Assembly: GCA_030601485.1 (NCBI GenBank)
Contig: JAUVTO010000137.1
Coordinates: forward strand, 1-5,698
Source: Desulfobacterales bacterium
Lineage (GTDB): Bacteria; Desulfobacterota; Desulfobacteria; Desulfobacterales; UBA11574
DNA length: 5,698 nucleotides
Direction: 5' to 3'
In this document: piece by piece, positions 1-5,688 of the stretch
Layout: every line of letters starts with the position of its first letter
How positions within the stretch are numbered: the first letter of the stretch is position 1
The notes under the pieces: generated by a model
The model's database searches: none
What the model was told of the DNA's origin: nothing
What the model saw: the letters and a program-made list of their open reading frames with translations, nothing else
Made by a program: the position numbers and the translations under genes

Positions 1-539
1 AGATCGGGCATCTTATAAGCCCGGGGCCTGATCCCCATACTCACAAGCAGATTCACACATTCGCCTCTTGTTATCATGGTTCCTTGAGAAGGAACCTGGG
101 CGATAACCTCGTCTTTTTTTATATTATTGCTGTACGTACTCCATATTTCTCCCCTGCGCAAGCTGTTTTCTTCCAGGATAATCCGAGACTGTCGTACAGA
201 AAGCCCTTTAAGGTTTGGCATCAAAATAGACTTTGCGCCTTTTGAAATTATTATTCTGACGTCACGTCCCTTTTTTATTTCCGATCCCGGTTCCGGTTCC
301 TGGAAAATAACGTTGTTTTCAGGAACGTCAGCGCTATATTCCGACCCTTTAACCTTTGTGTTAAGCCCCAAATCGGTTAATAACTCAAGAACATAGACAA
401 CGTTTTTCCCGGAAAGATCAGGAATCACTACAGTATCTTCACTCTTTATAATAAGCGTGAGGGTGAAATAAGCACTTGCACCAACGATCAGGACAAATAA
501 AAAAAACAGGGCGCCAAGTTTTAATATTCGTGAGATCAC
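1..539 (-). CDS. Membrane-anchored PASTA-domain protein (C-terminus missing at window edge)
   Basis: I read this gene by translating the minus strand from a GTG at 539-537 to the edge: 179 complete codons, no stop, so the C-terminus lies outside the window. Residues 8-31 form one hydrophobic segment with Arg4 and Lys7 in front of it, which predicts an N-in, single-span inner-membrane protein with a periplasmic remainder. Residues about 37-101 (starting VVIPDLSGKN, with QEPEPGSEIKKG near the end) and about 105-169 (starting ILMPNLKGLS, with QVPSQGTMITRGE) are two successive PASTA domains. A third begins at YKMPDL, residues 175-180. PASTA domains bind peptidoglycan fragments or beta-lactams in PknB-type kinases and PBP2x; that is family knowledge, and the ligand here is unknown. 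No kinase or transpeptidase domain precedes the repeats. The GTG overlaps the rsmB stop as GTGA, with GGA a few bases upstream, which implies translational coupling. PASTA assignment is strong; cellular role is unknown. Confidence 0.85.
   Translation of the reverse strand, partial: MISRILKLGALFFLFVLIVGASAYFTLTLIIKSEDTVVIPDLSGKNVVYVLELLTDLGLNTKVKGSEYSADVPENNVIFQEPEPGSEIKKGRDVRIIISKGAKSILMPNLKGLSVRQSRIILEENSLRRGEIWSTYSNNIKKDEVIAQVPSQGTMITRGECVNLLVSMGIRPRAYKMPD
78..96. repeat. Perfect 8-bp inverted repeat with 3-nt loop inside the PASTA gene
   Basis: GGTTCCTT at 78-85 and AAGGAACC at 89-96 are exact reverse complements separated by GAG. The hairpin falls in the codons for QVPSQGT of the second PASTA domain, a conserved part of that fold, so codon constraint may explain it. 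No T-run follows on either strand, so it does not look like an intrinsic terminator. Confidence 0.5.
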
Positions 540-1894
540 TTTTTCCGTTTCATACAGACCGAAAAAAAACCGTCCATGTTGTTAAGATGAGGAAAGGTTT
601 TTAAATATCCGTCACGAGTTACAAGGGAACAGGCATCAAAGGATAATCCTGTCGATTTTTTTTCTATAGCAAACTTAGCATGTTTATTCAAAAAACCTTT
701 TATCACCGATTCATTTTCCTCGGGTTCCATGCTACAGACAGCATAAACCAAAACACCGGACGGCTTAACAAAATGTGCAAGGTTGTCCAGAAACAGAGCC
801 TGTCTTTTTTGGCAGTATGCCAAGTTTTGCTGTGACGCTCTCCATTTTATATCCGGATTCCTTCTTAAAACACCCAGGTTTGAACAGGGTGCATCCAGAA
901 GAATACGGTCAAACTTTCCAAAGTGTTCCCGATTTAAGGGGCTACTTAGGTCGTGAATACAGGTGGTCACAATGGAAACGCCAAGTCGATGCATTTCGGA
1001 TTCTAACCGCATAAGCTTGTTTTCATCTTTGTCCATTGCAACAAGTCTTCCGCTGTTTTTCATCATCTGGGCGATATGCCCGGTTTTCCCACCCAGACCT
1101 GCACATGCATCTAAAATAGTTTCACCGGACTGAGGGTTTAAATGAAGGGTAACCAGCTGGGCCGCCTCATCCTGGACCTGAAATAGACCATTTTCAAATG
1201 CTTCTATGTTTGGGATAGATCTTTTTGGGTTGAAAAAAAAGACCCCGTCCGGCGCATAATTTGTGATCTTAATCTTTTCGGCATATCTCTCAAGAGCTTT
1301 CACCAGTTTTTTCCGGTTTGTCTTAAGGGTATTGCAGCGCACGGTTATGGGAGGAATGGTGTTGATTGCATCACAGAGCAGCCCGGTCTCTTTCAATCCG
1401 AACCGATCCAGCCATCTCTTAATAAGCCATTCCGGAAAAGACTTTTTTATTGCCAATGCTTTTACCGGATCTTTGTCAACATCAGGAAAAGTCACATATC
1501 CATATTCTCTGACGGCATTTCTCAGGAGACCGTTTACATATCCCACAACCCAGGGCGCAGCAGCAGCTTTTGTCATTTCAACCGATGTATTTACCGCGGC
1601 GGATACGGGTATTCTGTCTAAATATATTATCTGGAAAAGCCCGAGTCGCAGAATATTCAAAACGTTAGGATTGATTTTATTCAGGCGGGTTTTAGAAAAA
1701 TAGTCTATGATCCAGTCGAGCCGGCCTCGCCATCTCAGAACGCCATATACCAAAGCTTGAAGTAAGGCCCGATCCTTTTTTGAAAAAAGAGCCTTTTCCC
1801 GGAAAACATCTTCCAAAAGGTTATCCAGAGTGTTGCGCTCTTTATTTAGGGTGTTCAATATATACAGAGCCGTTTTACGGACTTCATCCGCCAT
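536..1894 (-). CDS. rsmB: 16S rRNA (cytosine-967-C5)-methyltransferase RsmB
   Basis: RsmB uses S-adenosylmethionine to methylate C5 of cytosine 967 in 16S rRNA during 30S assembly in the cytoplasm. The 452-residue product has the full family layout. Residues about 4-130 are the NusB-like RNA-binding domain (LLQALVYGVLRWRGRLDWII; RIPVSAAVNTSVE; VNGLLRNAVR). Residues about 150-240 form the linker/RNA-recognition part (FPEWLIKRW, then VRCNTLK). From about 240 comes the Rossmann methyltransferase: SAM loop LDACAGLGGKTGH at 261-273, acidic motif MDKDENKL at 287-294, motif IV LLDAPCSNLGVLRRNPD at 332-348 and motif VI YAVCSMEPEENE at 384-395. Cys387 is the expected nucleophile and Cys337 the cysteine needed for product release. 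The C-terminal DGFF at 441-444 is typical. Length is close to E. coli RsmB (429). The ATG has no clear Shine-Dalgarno but has its own predicted promoter just upstream. It overlaps the next gene by 4 bp. Confidence 0.96.
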   Translation of the reverse strand: MADEVRKTALYILNTLNKERNTLDNLLEDVFREKALFSKKDRALLQALVYGVLRWRGRLDWIIDYFSKTRLNKINPNVLNILRLGLFQIIYLDRIPVSAAVNTSVEMTKAAAAPWVVGYVNGLLRNAVREYGYVTFPDVDKDPVKALAIKKSFPEWLIKRWLDRFGLKETGLLCDAINTIPPITVRCNTLKTNRKKLVKALERYAEKIKITNYAPDGVFFFNPKRSIPNIEAFENGLFQVQDEAAQLVTLHLNPQSGETILDACAGLGGKTGHIAQMMKNSGRLVAMDKDENKLMRLESEMHRLGVSIVTTCIHDLSSPLNREHFGKFDRILLDAPCSNLGVLRRNPDIKWRASQQNLAYCQKRQALFLDNLAHFVKPSGVLVYAVCSMEPEENESVIKGFLNKHAKFAIEKKSTGLSFDACSLVTRDGYLKTFPHLNNMDGFFSVCMKRKK

Positions 1895-1917
1895 GGGTAT
1901 AAGTCTTTAGTACCTAA

Positions 1918-1945
1918 GTTATAAATTTTGTGCTTTTTATGGCAA
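1918..1945 (-). promoter_or_regulatory. Predicted sigma70-type promoter for rsmB
   Basis: On the minus strand, TTGCCA (1945-1940) matches the -35 consensus at 5 of 6 positions. It is followed after 16 bp by TATAAC (1923-1918), 5 of 6 to the -10 consensus. Transcription would start near 1911, leaving a leader of about 17 nt before the rsmB ATG. The position, directly in front of the gene and after the only long internal gap, supports rsmB and the PASTA gene forming a separate or additional transcription unit. It is a sequence prediction only. Confidence 0.5.
1930..1945. repeat. Degenerate direct copy of the right arm of the adjacent palindrome
   Basis: The 16 bases at 1930-1945 (GTGCTTTTTATGGCAA) match 2022-2036 (GTGCTTTTGTGGCAA) at 14 positions with one gap and one mismatch, in the same orientation. 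Both are followed by A/T-rich runs. This looks like a decayed partial copy of the repeat unit. It contains the -35 hexamer of the predicted rsmB promoter. Confidence 0.45.
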
Positions 1946-1960
1946 AACTTTTTTCTTTTC

Positions 1961-2034
1961 GCCACTAAGACACTAAGTCACGAAAATGATTTTAAATAAA
2001 ATAGTTTTCCTTTGTGTCTTCGTGCTTTTGTGGC
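1961..2034. repeat. Imperfect intergenic palindrome built of 8-bp tandem units
   Basis: The left arm, 1961-1986, starts GCCAC and contains the stepwise units CACTAAGA, CACTAAGT, CACGAAAA. The right arm, 2005-2034, is TTTTCC followed by CTTTGTGT-, CTTCGTGC- and TTTTGTGG-like units and ends GTGGC. The arms pair through GCCAC/GTGGC, two CAC/GTG blocks, AAG/CTT and AAAA/TTTT around an A+T-rich loop of about 18 nt. Read on the plus strand, the stem is followed by AATTTTTTCC, so it could stop rightward (antisense) transcription. In the direction of the genes no T-run follows, so it is a poor intrinsic terminator for fmt. I believe similar CACTAAG/CTTAGTG palindromes are scattered in genomes of sulfate reducers and other environmental bacteria; that is recollection and was not searched. 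Confidence 0.65.
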
Positions 2035-2063
2035 AATTTTTTCCGGCTTGTCCGGGTCAGGTA

Positions 2064-3005
2064 TCAGCTTAAAGTTGTTCCGGGAGGAATCTTATATCCT
2101 TGCAGAAAATCCTTGATCAAAAGACGTTTTCCCGATTCACCCTGAATTTCGATCACAGACAGGACTCCCTTTCCGGTTGCAACGCACAATTCGTCAGGAA
2201 ATCTTTTGATCACGGTTCCCGGGGTTTCGACAGTATCAATTATAATAGGCCTGGCCTTAAAGATCTTAAGACGTTTGTTACCATGAAATGTAAATGCGCC
2301 GGGCCATGGCGTCATTCCGCGAACAAATGCCTCTAAAGTTTGGGCCGGCACTTCCCAATTCATACGACCGTCATTCTTTTTAAGCAGTGGTGCGTAGGTA
2401 GCTTGGATATGGTCCTGTGAAATAGGCTTTATGTCACCGGTTTCAATACGTTCTATGGTCCGTATCAAAACATCTGCCGAAAGAATAGCCAGGCGGTCAT
2501 GAAGGGTGCCTGAAGTGTCGTCAGATAAAATTTTAATTTTTGAAGACAGGAGAATGTCACCGGTATCCAGGCCTTCATCCATTAACATAGTCGTGACGCC
2601 CGTCTCTATTTCTTCATTTATAATCGCCCACTGGATAGGCGCCGGTCCACGATATTTGGGCAAGAGCGATGCATGAACATTTATGGTGGCTATTTTGGGT
2701 ATTGCAAGGATATTTTTTGGAATAATGTGTCCATATGCAACCACGGCAATGATGTCGGGTTTGTGTTTTGCCATCCGGTTTGCGAACTCGACAGTTCGGA
2801 CAGATGTCGGCTGATCAACTTCACATCCCAGGCTTATGGCAACTTCCTTTACAGGAGGAGGGATGACTTTGCGACCCCGCCCTTTTGGCCGGTCAGGCTG
2901 GGTGACTACCAGAGCCATATTTTGGTTGCTTTTATGGAGAGCTTTTAATGCGGGCACTGCAAATTCCGGGGTGCCCATGAAAATTATTTTAGCCTTTTTC
3001 TTCAT
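2064..3005 (-). CDS. fmt: Methionyl-tRNA formyltransferase
   Basis: Fmt transfers a formyl group from 10-formyltetrahydrofolate to the amino group of Met on initiator tRNA, producing the fMet-tRNA used to start translation. I chose the ATG at 3005-3003 (313 residues, near the 315 of E. coli). It overlaps the def stop as ATGA and puts KIIFMGTPEFAVPAL at the very N-terminus, as in the family. An in-frame ATG at 3032 would add 9 lysine-rich residues. In this numbering, PDRPKGRGRK at about 38-47 is the acceptor-stem loop. NVHASLLPKYRGPAPIQ at about 109-125 carries the catalytic Asn109 and His111, and MDEGLDTGDIL at about 142-152 carries the catalytic Asp147. The C-terminal tRNA-binding domain starts near 200 (TYAPLLKK) and includes RGMTPWPGAFT. 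Neither start has a strong Shine-Dalgarno, consistent with coupling to def. A 169-bp repeat-containing gap follows. Confidence 0.96.
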   Translation of the reverse strand: MKKKAKIIFMGTPEFAVPALKALHKSNQNMALVVTQPDRPKGRGRKVIPPPVKEVAISLGCEVDQPTSVRTVEFANRMAKHKPDIIAVVAYGHIIPKNILAIPKIATINVHASLLPKYRGPAPIQWAIINEEIETGVTTMLMDEGLDTGDILLSSKIKILSDDTSGTLHDRLAILSADVLIRTIERIETGDIKPISQDHIQATYAPLLKKNDGRMNWEVPAQTLEAFVRGMTPWPGAFTFHGNKRLKIFKARPIIIDTVETPGTVIKRFPDELCVATGKGVLSVIEIQGESGKRLLIKDFLQGYKIPPGTTLS

Positions 3006-3511
3006 CTGTTTTTCAAATTCTTTTTTACACATCTTTTATACATTTCTCTTTTTAGGGAACTTATTCGATCTATAAACAAGATACCGTTTAAATGGTCAAT
3101 CTCATGCTGCAGCACCACAGATAATAATCCTTCCGCTTCTATACGCAGAGGTTTTTCTTTACTGTCAAAACCTTCAACAAGAACAGAAGCCGCTCGTTTA
3201 ACATTTGCCCTGAAATCAGGGACGCTCAGGCATCCCTCGTCTTCAGAAATTGTGGTCCCTTCACTCTCTATGATCCTGGGATTAATCAGGACCTGTAACG
3301 CTCGTTTTTCGTCTTTAGGCGAAACATCATAAATTAAAAGACTTTTATTAATTCCTACCTGTATTGCAGCCAGGCCAATGCCCGGCGCCTGGTACATAAT
3401 GGACGCCATGTCTTTAATTAAATTCCGAATCTTTTCGTCGATATTTTCAACCGGTTTCGTAGGCTCACTCAAAAATTTGTCCGGATACGTCAATATTTTT
3501 AGTGTTTCCAT
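3002..3511 (-). CDS. def: Peptide deformylase
   Basis: Def removes the N-formyl group from new proteins at the ribosome exit, using a bound metal (usually Fe2+), and so reverses what the neighbouring fmt product adds. The start used is the ATG at 3511-3509 (METLKILTYPD), giving 169 residues, the length of the E. coli enzyme. It lies 1 bp after the upstream stop (TAATATG). An in-frame ATG at 3538 would add 9 basic residues and overlap the upstream gene. All three family motifs are intact: GIGLAAIQ at 44-51, EGCLS at 92-96 with metal ligand Cys94, and QHEIDHLNG at 135-143 with ligands His136 and His140 and catalytic Glu137. The tail beyond 155 is short and basic. The last 4 bp overlap the fmt start. 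AAGGAAAAGAAG upstream of the chosen start gives only a loose ribosome-binding match. Confidence 0.96.
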   Translation of the reverse strand: METLKILTYPDKFLSEPTKPVENIDEKIRNLIKDMASIMYQAPGIGLAAIQVGINKSLLIYDVSPKDEKRALQVLINPRIIESEGTTISEDEGCLSVPDFRANVKRAASVLVEGFDSKEKPLRIEAEGLLSVVLQHEIDHLNGILFIDRISSLKREMYKRCVKKNLKNR

Positions 3512-3512
3512 A

Positions 3513-4592
3513 TTATGACTTCTTTTCCTTTTTTGCATATGAGACCTGCAATATATTTACACTTGTGACCATAGCTGAAACAAGACCGACTATCATAACG
3601 GGAAATATCTGGATTGCATGATTTGCCAGCGTATAACCAGCAGCATCTTTTGAAGAAACCCCGAAAAGGACCAGGGCAAAGACACCGCCTGCCTCCCAAA
3701 TTCCCCAGTAGCCGGGTACAGAGGGAAGTGCTATAAAAAAACAGATTATGATCATGTGCGCGGAGATTTCAGCAAACGACAGTTCTATGCCCGGACACCC
3801 TTGAGCCATTATATAATATGAAAAAGCTGCAAGAGCCCAAATAAAAACAGACAGCCCAAAACAAATGCATATCTTGGACGGATACTTAACCAAAGCAAAA
3901 CCAGAGGTAAAATTTTCGACAACGTTCACAAGAGGCTCACAAATTTTTTTTTGTATTTTGTTTTTAAATTCGGGCCCGGAAAAGAAAAACAGATACGGAA
4001 TCGACATGATTAAGCGGTTTATTGCTTTTCTTGTTTTGCCGAAGCCGACCATGATAATCCCGACAATAAGGAGTATAAGCAGCTTGAAGGTCCCTCCACC
4101 TGCTGAAACAAGAGTTTCTCTGTTGAGATGATACTTGCCAAAAACAATATCAAGGTTTGGATCTATAGGTACCGTTGCAAGCAGTATCGAAAAAAGTATC
4201 AGCAGGATGCCGACATCAAATACCCGTTCGGCAGCAACCGTTGCAAGTCCTGTTGAAAAGGGTATATTTTCCTTCTTCTGGAGAACAGCCGGTCTTGCAA
4301 CTTCTCCGACCCTGCCCGGAAGGATACAGTTTATCATAAAACCGATCATCAAAGGATGAAATGCCTGCCAGAAACTTACTTTGGCTGCCGATTCCAGTAT
4401 GATCTGCCATCGAAATACTCTTAAAACAAAACTTGTTAAAAGAACCAAAACAGCCGGAAATATCCAAAAATAATTAATTGAAATAACATAAGCCAAAAGA
4501 TCGGCCACTGGCACGTTTCTGAATGTCAGATAAAGTGCCAGGGCGGATATTGTCATCCCTATAATCAGAGAAATGGTTATGTTTTTTTTCAT
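3513..4592 (-). CDS. UPF0104 / LPG-synthase-TM family flippase-like membrane protein
   Basis: A 359-residue integral membrane protein with about eight or nine hydrophobic segments (roughly 5-24, 40-58, 78-92, 118-142, 168-185, 240-262, 275-291, 298-312, 324-347). The signatures are those of the LPG_synthase_TM/UPF0104 family: RVFRWQIIL at 58-66, NCILPGRVGEVARPAVL at 88-104, AERVFD at 121-126, and LPSVPGYWGIWEAGG at 289-303. In MprF this fold flips lysyl-phosphatidylglycerol and is fused to a soluble aminoacyl-transferase. No such domain is present here, and the protein ends in a short KKEKKS tail. Many stand-alone members sit near lipid or glycan genes and are called flippase-like; the substrate of this one is unknown. 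The ATG is the first possible start after an in-frame TAA at 4637-4635 and has no Shine-Dalgarno. It follows ribF by 45 bp and precedes def by 1 bp. Family confidence is high, function low. Confidence 0.85.
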   Translation of the reverse strand: MKKNITISLIIGMTISALALYLTFRNVPVADLLAYVISINYFWIFPAVLVLLTSFVLRVFRWQIILESAAKVSFWQAFHPLMIGFMINCILPGRVGEVARPAVLQKKENIPFSTGLATVAAERVFDVGILLILFSILLATVPIDPNLDIVFGKYHLNRETLVSAGGGTFKLLILLIVGIIMVGFGKTRKAINRLIMSIPYLFFFSGPEFKNKIQKKICEPLVNVVENFTSGFALVKYPSKICICFGLSVFIWALAAFSYYIMAQGCPGIELSFAEISAHMIIICFFIALPSVPGYWGIWEAGGVFALVLFGVSSKDAAGYTLANHAIQIFPVMIVGLVSAMVTSVNILQVSYAKKEKKS

Positions 4593-4637
4593 AAGAGATA
4601 CAAAAGACCTGGTCGAAATAAGAAAGCTTGAGGATTA

Positions 4638-5570
4638 TCAAGACAGGATTTTGCGTGCTTTTACAATATCTTTTTTAATCTGTTCAGACAGTTCGGAAAT
4701 ATTTGAAAATTTTTTTTCATCTCTGATGCGTTGTATGAAGTTAACACGGATTTTTCGGTCGTATATATTTTCATTAAAGTCCAGGATATGAACTTCCACG
4801 GAAAATACCTGGTCGCCGAAAGTGGGGCTGTAGCCGATATTGGCAACTCCTTTGTGTGTTTTACTTCCTAATTCCACGCTGACGGCATAAACCCCGGTTT
4901 TTGGGCATAGTTCATCATGAAGGATAATATTTGCAGTGGGAAACCCCAGAAGTCTCCCCCCCCTGTTCCGTCCGGTTGTGACAACACCTCTGATCTGGTA
5001 GTGACGACCCAACAGTTTTTGGGCTTCGGCCACCCTGCCTGCCATTACAAGTTTGCGCGTCCGGGTGCTGCTGATTCTATCATGGTTTTTATTTAACGTC
5101 TGTATCCAATCGGCCACGATTACTTCAAATCCGAGAGTTTTAGCATATTTTTGTAACAGCTTGATATTCCCTTTACGATTTTTACCAAAAGTATAATCTT
5201 CTCCTACAACAATGGCTTTCATACCGATACGTGTCAACAGTATGTCCTCAACAAACTCTTTTGCCGATATGGCCGCAAATTCCAAGGTAAAGGGAATACA
5301 AATAAGAACATCTATTCCTGAGATTTCAATAAGCTCAACTTTCTGTTCATACAGAGTTATCAATGGCGGGTGGTCGTTTTGTTTTAATACACGCACAGGG
5401 TGGGGCTCAAAAGTCATGACTATTGATGTACCGTCAATGGCGTCGGCTTTTTCTATCACCTCATGAAAAAGAGCTTGATGTCCGATGTGAACACCATCGA
5501 AATTGCCAATGGTAATCACGGAGTTTTTATACGGTTTTTCAACCTTATCGATATGTTCAACAAGATCCAT
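4638..5570 (-). CDS. ribF: Bifunctional riboflavin kinase / FAD synthetase
   Basis: RibF phosphorylates riboflavin to FMN and then adenylylates FMN to FAD, both with ATP, in the cytoplasm. The 310-residue length is typical. The N-terminal FAD synthetase (nucleotidyltransferase) domain carries IGNFDGVHIGH at 21-31, the FEPHP segment at 54-58, VVGEDYTFGKNRKG at 121-134 and ISSTRTRKL at 166-174. The last is the ISSTxxR motif, with Thr where Ile is commonest. The C-terminal riboflavin-kinase barrel has GRLLGFPTANI at 205-215, GVYAV at 226-230, ANIGYSPTF at 243-251 and catalytic Glu259 in SVEVHILDF. Both active sites look complete. The ATG is preceded by GACGGGAAA, a weak ribosome-binding match about 9 nt away, and by a leader of about 83 nt from the predicted promoter. 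No FMN-riboswitch sequence is evident in that short leader. ribF is the promoter-proximal gene of the ribF-to-fmt cluster. Confidence 0.96.
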   Translation of the reverse strand: MDLVEHIDKVEKPYKNSVITIGNFDGVHIGHQALFHEVIEKADAIDGTSIVMTFEPHPVRVLKQNDHPPLITLYEQKVELIEISGIDVLICIPFTLEFAAISAKEFVEDILLTRIGMKAIVVGEDYTFGKNRKGNIKLLQKYAKTLGFEVIVADWIQTLNKNHDRISSTRTRKLVMAGRVAEAQKLLGRHYQIRGVVTTGRNRGGRLLGFPTANIILHDELCPKTGVYAVSVELGSKTHKGVANIGYSPTFGDQVFSVEVHILDFNENIYDRKIRVNFIQRIRDEKKFSNISELSEQIKKDIVKARKILS

Positions 5571-5596
5571 TCTAACGTTTCCCGTCCAATTATGAT

Positions 5597-5626
5597 GGTT
5601 GAATTCCAGTTTTTACAAATTCAACC
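5597..5626. repeat. Perfect 9-bp inverted repeat in the ribF leader
   Basis: GGTTGAATT at 5597-5605 and AATTCAACC at 5618-5626 are exact reverse complements separated by 12 nt. The repeat lies between the predicted ribF transcription start (about 5653) and the ATG (5570). It also lies 11 bp behind the -35 box of the predicted rightward promoter. It could be an operator for a dimeric regulator or an RNA hairpin in the ribF leader. No T-run follows the repeat in the ribF direction, so it is not a standard terminator or attenuator. Confidence 0.5.
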
Positions 5627-5637
5627 GGTTAATGATC

Positions 5638-5667
5638 TTGACAAAATTAACAAAAAATTAATATAAA
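5638..5667 (+). promoter_or_regulatory. Predicted rightward promoter overlapping the ribF promoter
   Basis: On the plus strand, TTGACA (5638-5643), a perfect -35 consensus, is followed after 18 bp by TATAAA (5662-5667), 5 of 6 to the -10 consensus. The start would be near 5674, reading out of the right edge. Any gene it serves lies outside the window, so it may equally be a divergent non-coding start or a chance match in A+T-rich DNA. Confidence 0.4.
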
Positions 5668-5688
5668 ACAGCTTGCACTTTAAATCAA
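5660..5688 (-). promoter_or_regulatory. Predicted sigma70-type promoter for the ribF operon
   Basis: On the minus strand, TTGATT (5688-5683), 4 of 6 to the -35 consensus, is followed after 17 bp by TATATT (5665-5660), 5 of 6 to the -10 consensus. The predicted start near 5653 gives ribF a leader of about 83 nt. Its -10 box shares bases 5662-5665 with the -10 of the rightward promoter, so polymerase could probably not occupy both at once. Confidence 0.45.

Noticed and set aside
332..348. Unusual motif IV in RsmB (Asn at 339 in DAPCSNLG)
   Set aside because: This position varies in the family (E. coli has Ala), and the catalytic cysteines 337 and 387 are present, so no functional change is implied. 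Coordinates given here are residue numbers.
127..396. 89-codon plus-strand open frame at the left edge
   Set aside because: It is the antisense shadow of the PASTA gene, which has a membrane anchor and repeated domain motifs on the minus strand.
1263..1703. 146-codon open frame on the plus strand opposite rsmB
   Set aside because: It lies wholly antisense to a conserved, intact rsmB, has no recognisable motif or ribosome-binding site, and its composition follows the opposite strand's codons.
2005..2044. Intrinsic terminator for the ribF-fmt operon
   Set aside because: The stem exists, but the T-run follows it on the plus strand only; in the direction of fmt transcription it is followed by an A-rich stretch. 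It is kept as a repeat, not called a terminator.
5463..5666. 67-codon plus-strand open frame across the ribF start and promoter region
   Set aside because: It overlaps the 5' end of ribF in antisense and runs through the predicted promoters; no motif and no homology recognised.
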